Source of the DNA: Smittium mucronatum
Taxonomy: Eukaryota > Kickxellomycota > Harpellomycetes > Harpellales > Legeriomycetaceae
Direction: 5' to 3'
NCBI GenBank assembly: GCA_001953115.1
Contig: LSSL01005040.1
Coordinates: 1-19,324, forward strand
Length of the DNA stretch: 19,324 bases
Below the pieces are notes generated by a model that saw only the letters and a list, made by a program, of their open reading frames with translations, had not been told where the DNA came from and ran no database searches. The position numbers were made by a program, and so were the translations under genes. Numbering within the stretch: position 1 is the first letter of the stretch; the number at the start of each line of letters is the position of its first letter. This document shows positions 19,145 through 19,324 of this stretch, piece after piece.

Positions 19145-19324
19145 TAAATCTGGTAAAAATAATTTCGGGTAGTCTGATAATATTTATTCTGAAAATGACA
19201 TCGATGATATAAATATATCATCTGATTTCTATAAATTTTATCTATTTTAAATTATTAATAAAAAAATAACATTATTAAAGATATTATAAATCACAAACAT
19301 GTCTCCAAATAAAAAACTACAAAA
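19145..19324. other. Right edge, A+T-rich
   Basis: Holds the short acidic frame at 19,173-19,230 described with the preceding open frame; otherwise nothing is recognised before the window ends. Confidence 0.35.

Noticed and set aside
1..19324. tRNA, rRNA, riboswitch, bacterial promoter or operon structure
   Set aside because: No T-loop or box-B-like sequence in a cloverleaf context, no rRNA-like block and no organised genes were seen. A covariance-model scan would be decisive.

Overview
This window looks like a gene-poor, strongly A+T-rich stretch of a eukaryotic nuclear genome. No intact full-length gene is visible. Long stretches are unfeatured A/T sequence with stops in every frame, and there is no bacterial-style gene packing, ribosome-binding-site pattern, tRNA or rRNA. 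Most of what can be recognised is a graveyard of transposable elements identified from degenerate protein motifs. The element mix (Ty3/gypsy, hAT, long-inverted-repeat DNA element), the extreme A+T and the sparse coding would fit an expanded, A+T-rich microsporidian-type genome or another small A+T-rich eukaryote. That assignment is inference; nothing here proves the taxon.

Left edge (1-156): the C-terminal 49 codons of a gene entering from outside the window on the + strand. It is visibly richer in G+C than its surroundings and is followed at once by an AATAAA signal. From about 650 to 3,460 lies a decayed Ty3/gypsy retrotransposon on the minus strand. Reverse transcriptase (about 2,740-2,000), RNase H (about 2,030-1,585) and integrase (about 1,340-660) follow in the order expected for that family. 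Possible traces of protease and a CCHC knuckle lie further upstream (about 3,460-2,930). Frameshifts and stops interrupt it, and the integrase catalytic residues are gone.

Centre (6,313-11,049): a hAT transposase pseudogene (7,811-9,605, + strand) runs from a BED-type zinc finger to the C-terminal dimerisation block. All recognisable pieces are in one reading register despite more than twenty in-frame stops. A 13-bp inverted match (6,313-6,325 and 11,037-11,049), with GATTAATCGG-like subterminal motifs, may mark the ends of the original element. A fragmentary reverse-transcriptase-like relic (about 9,808-10,300, + strand) would then be nested inside it.

Right half: 11,777-11,986 (minus) is an unrecognised open frame. 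About 13,012-14,067 (+) holds gag-like and retropepsin-like relics of another LTR element. A perfect 10-bp hairpin with a GCAA loop sits at 14,890-14,913. From about 16,678 to 18,419 is a compact non-coding element with two 361-bp inverted arms, an inner 50-bp inverted repeat and a nine-unit, 21-22-bp minisatellite. It resembles a foldback or Mutator-like non-autonomous element and is the best-preserved mobile structure here. The right edge carries a small ATG-started open frame of unknown nature.

The genes do not form a pathway. The window is best read as a record of successive insertions followed by decay toward A+T.
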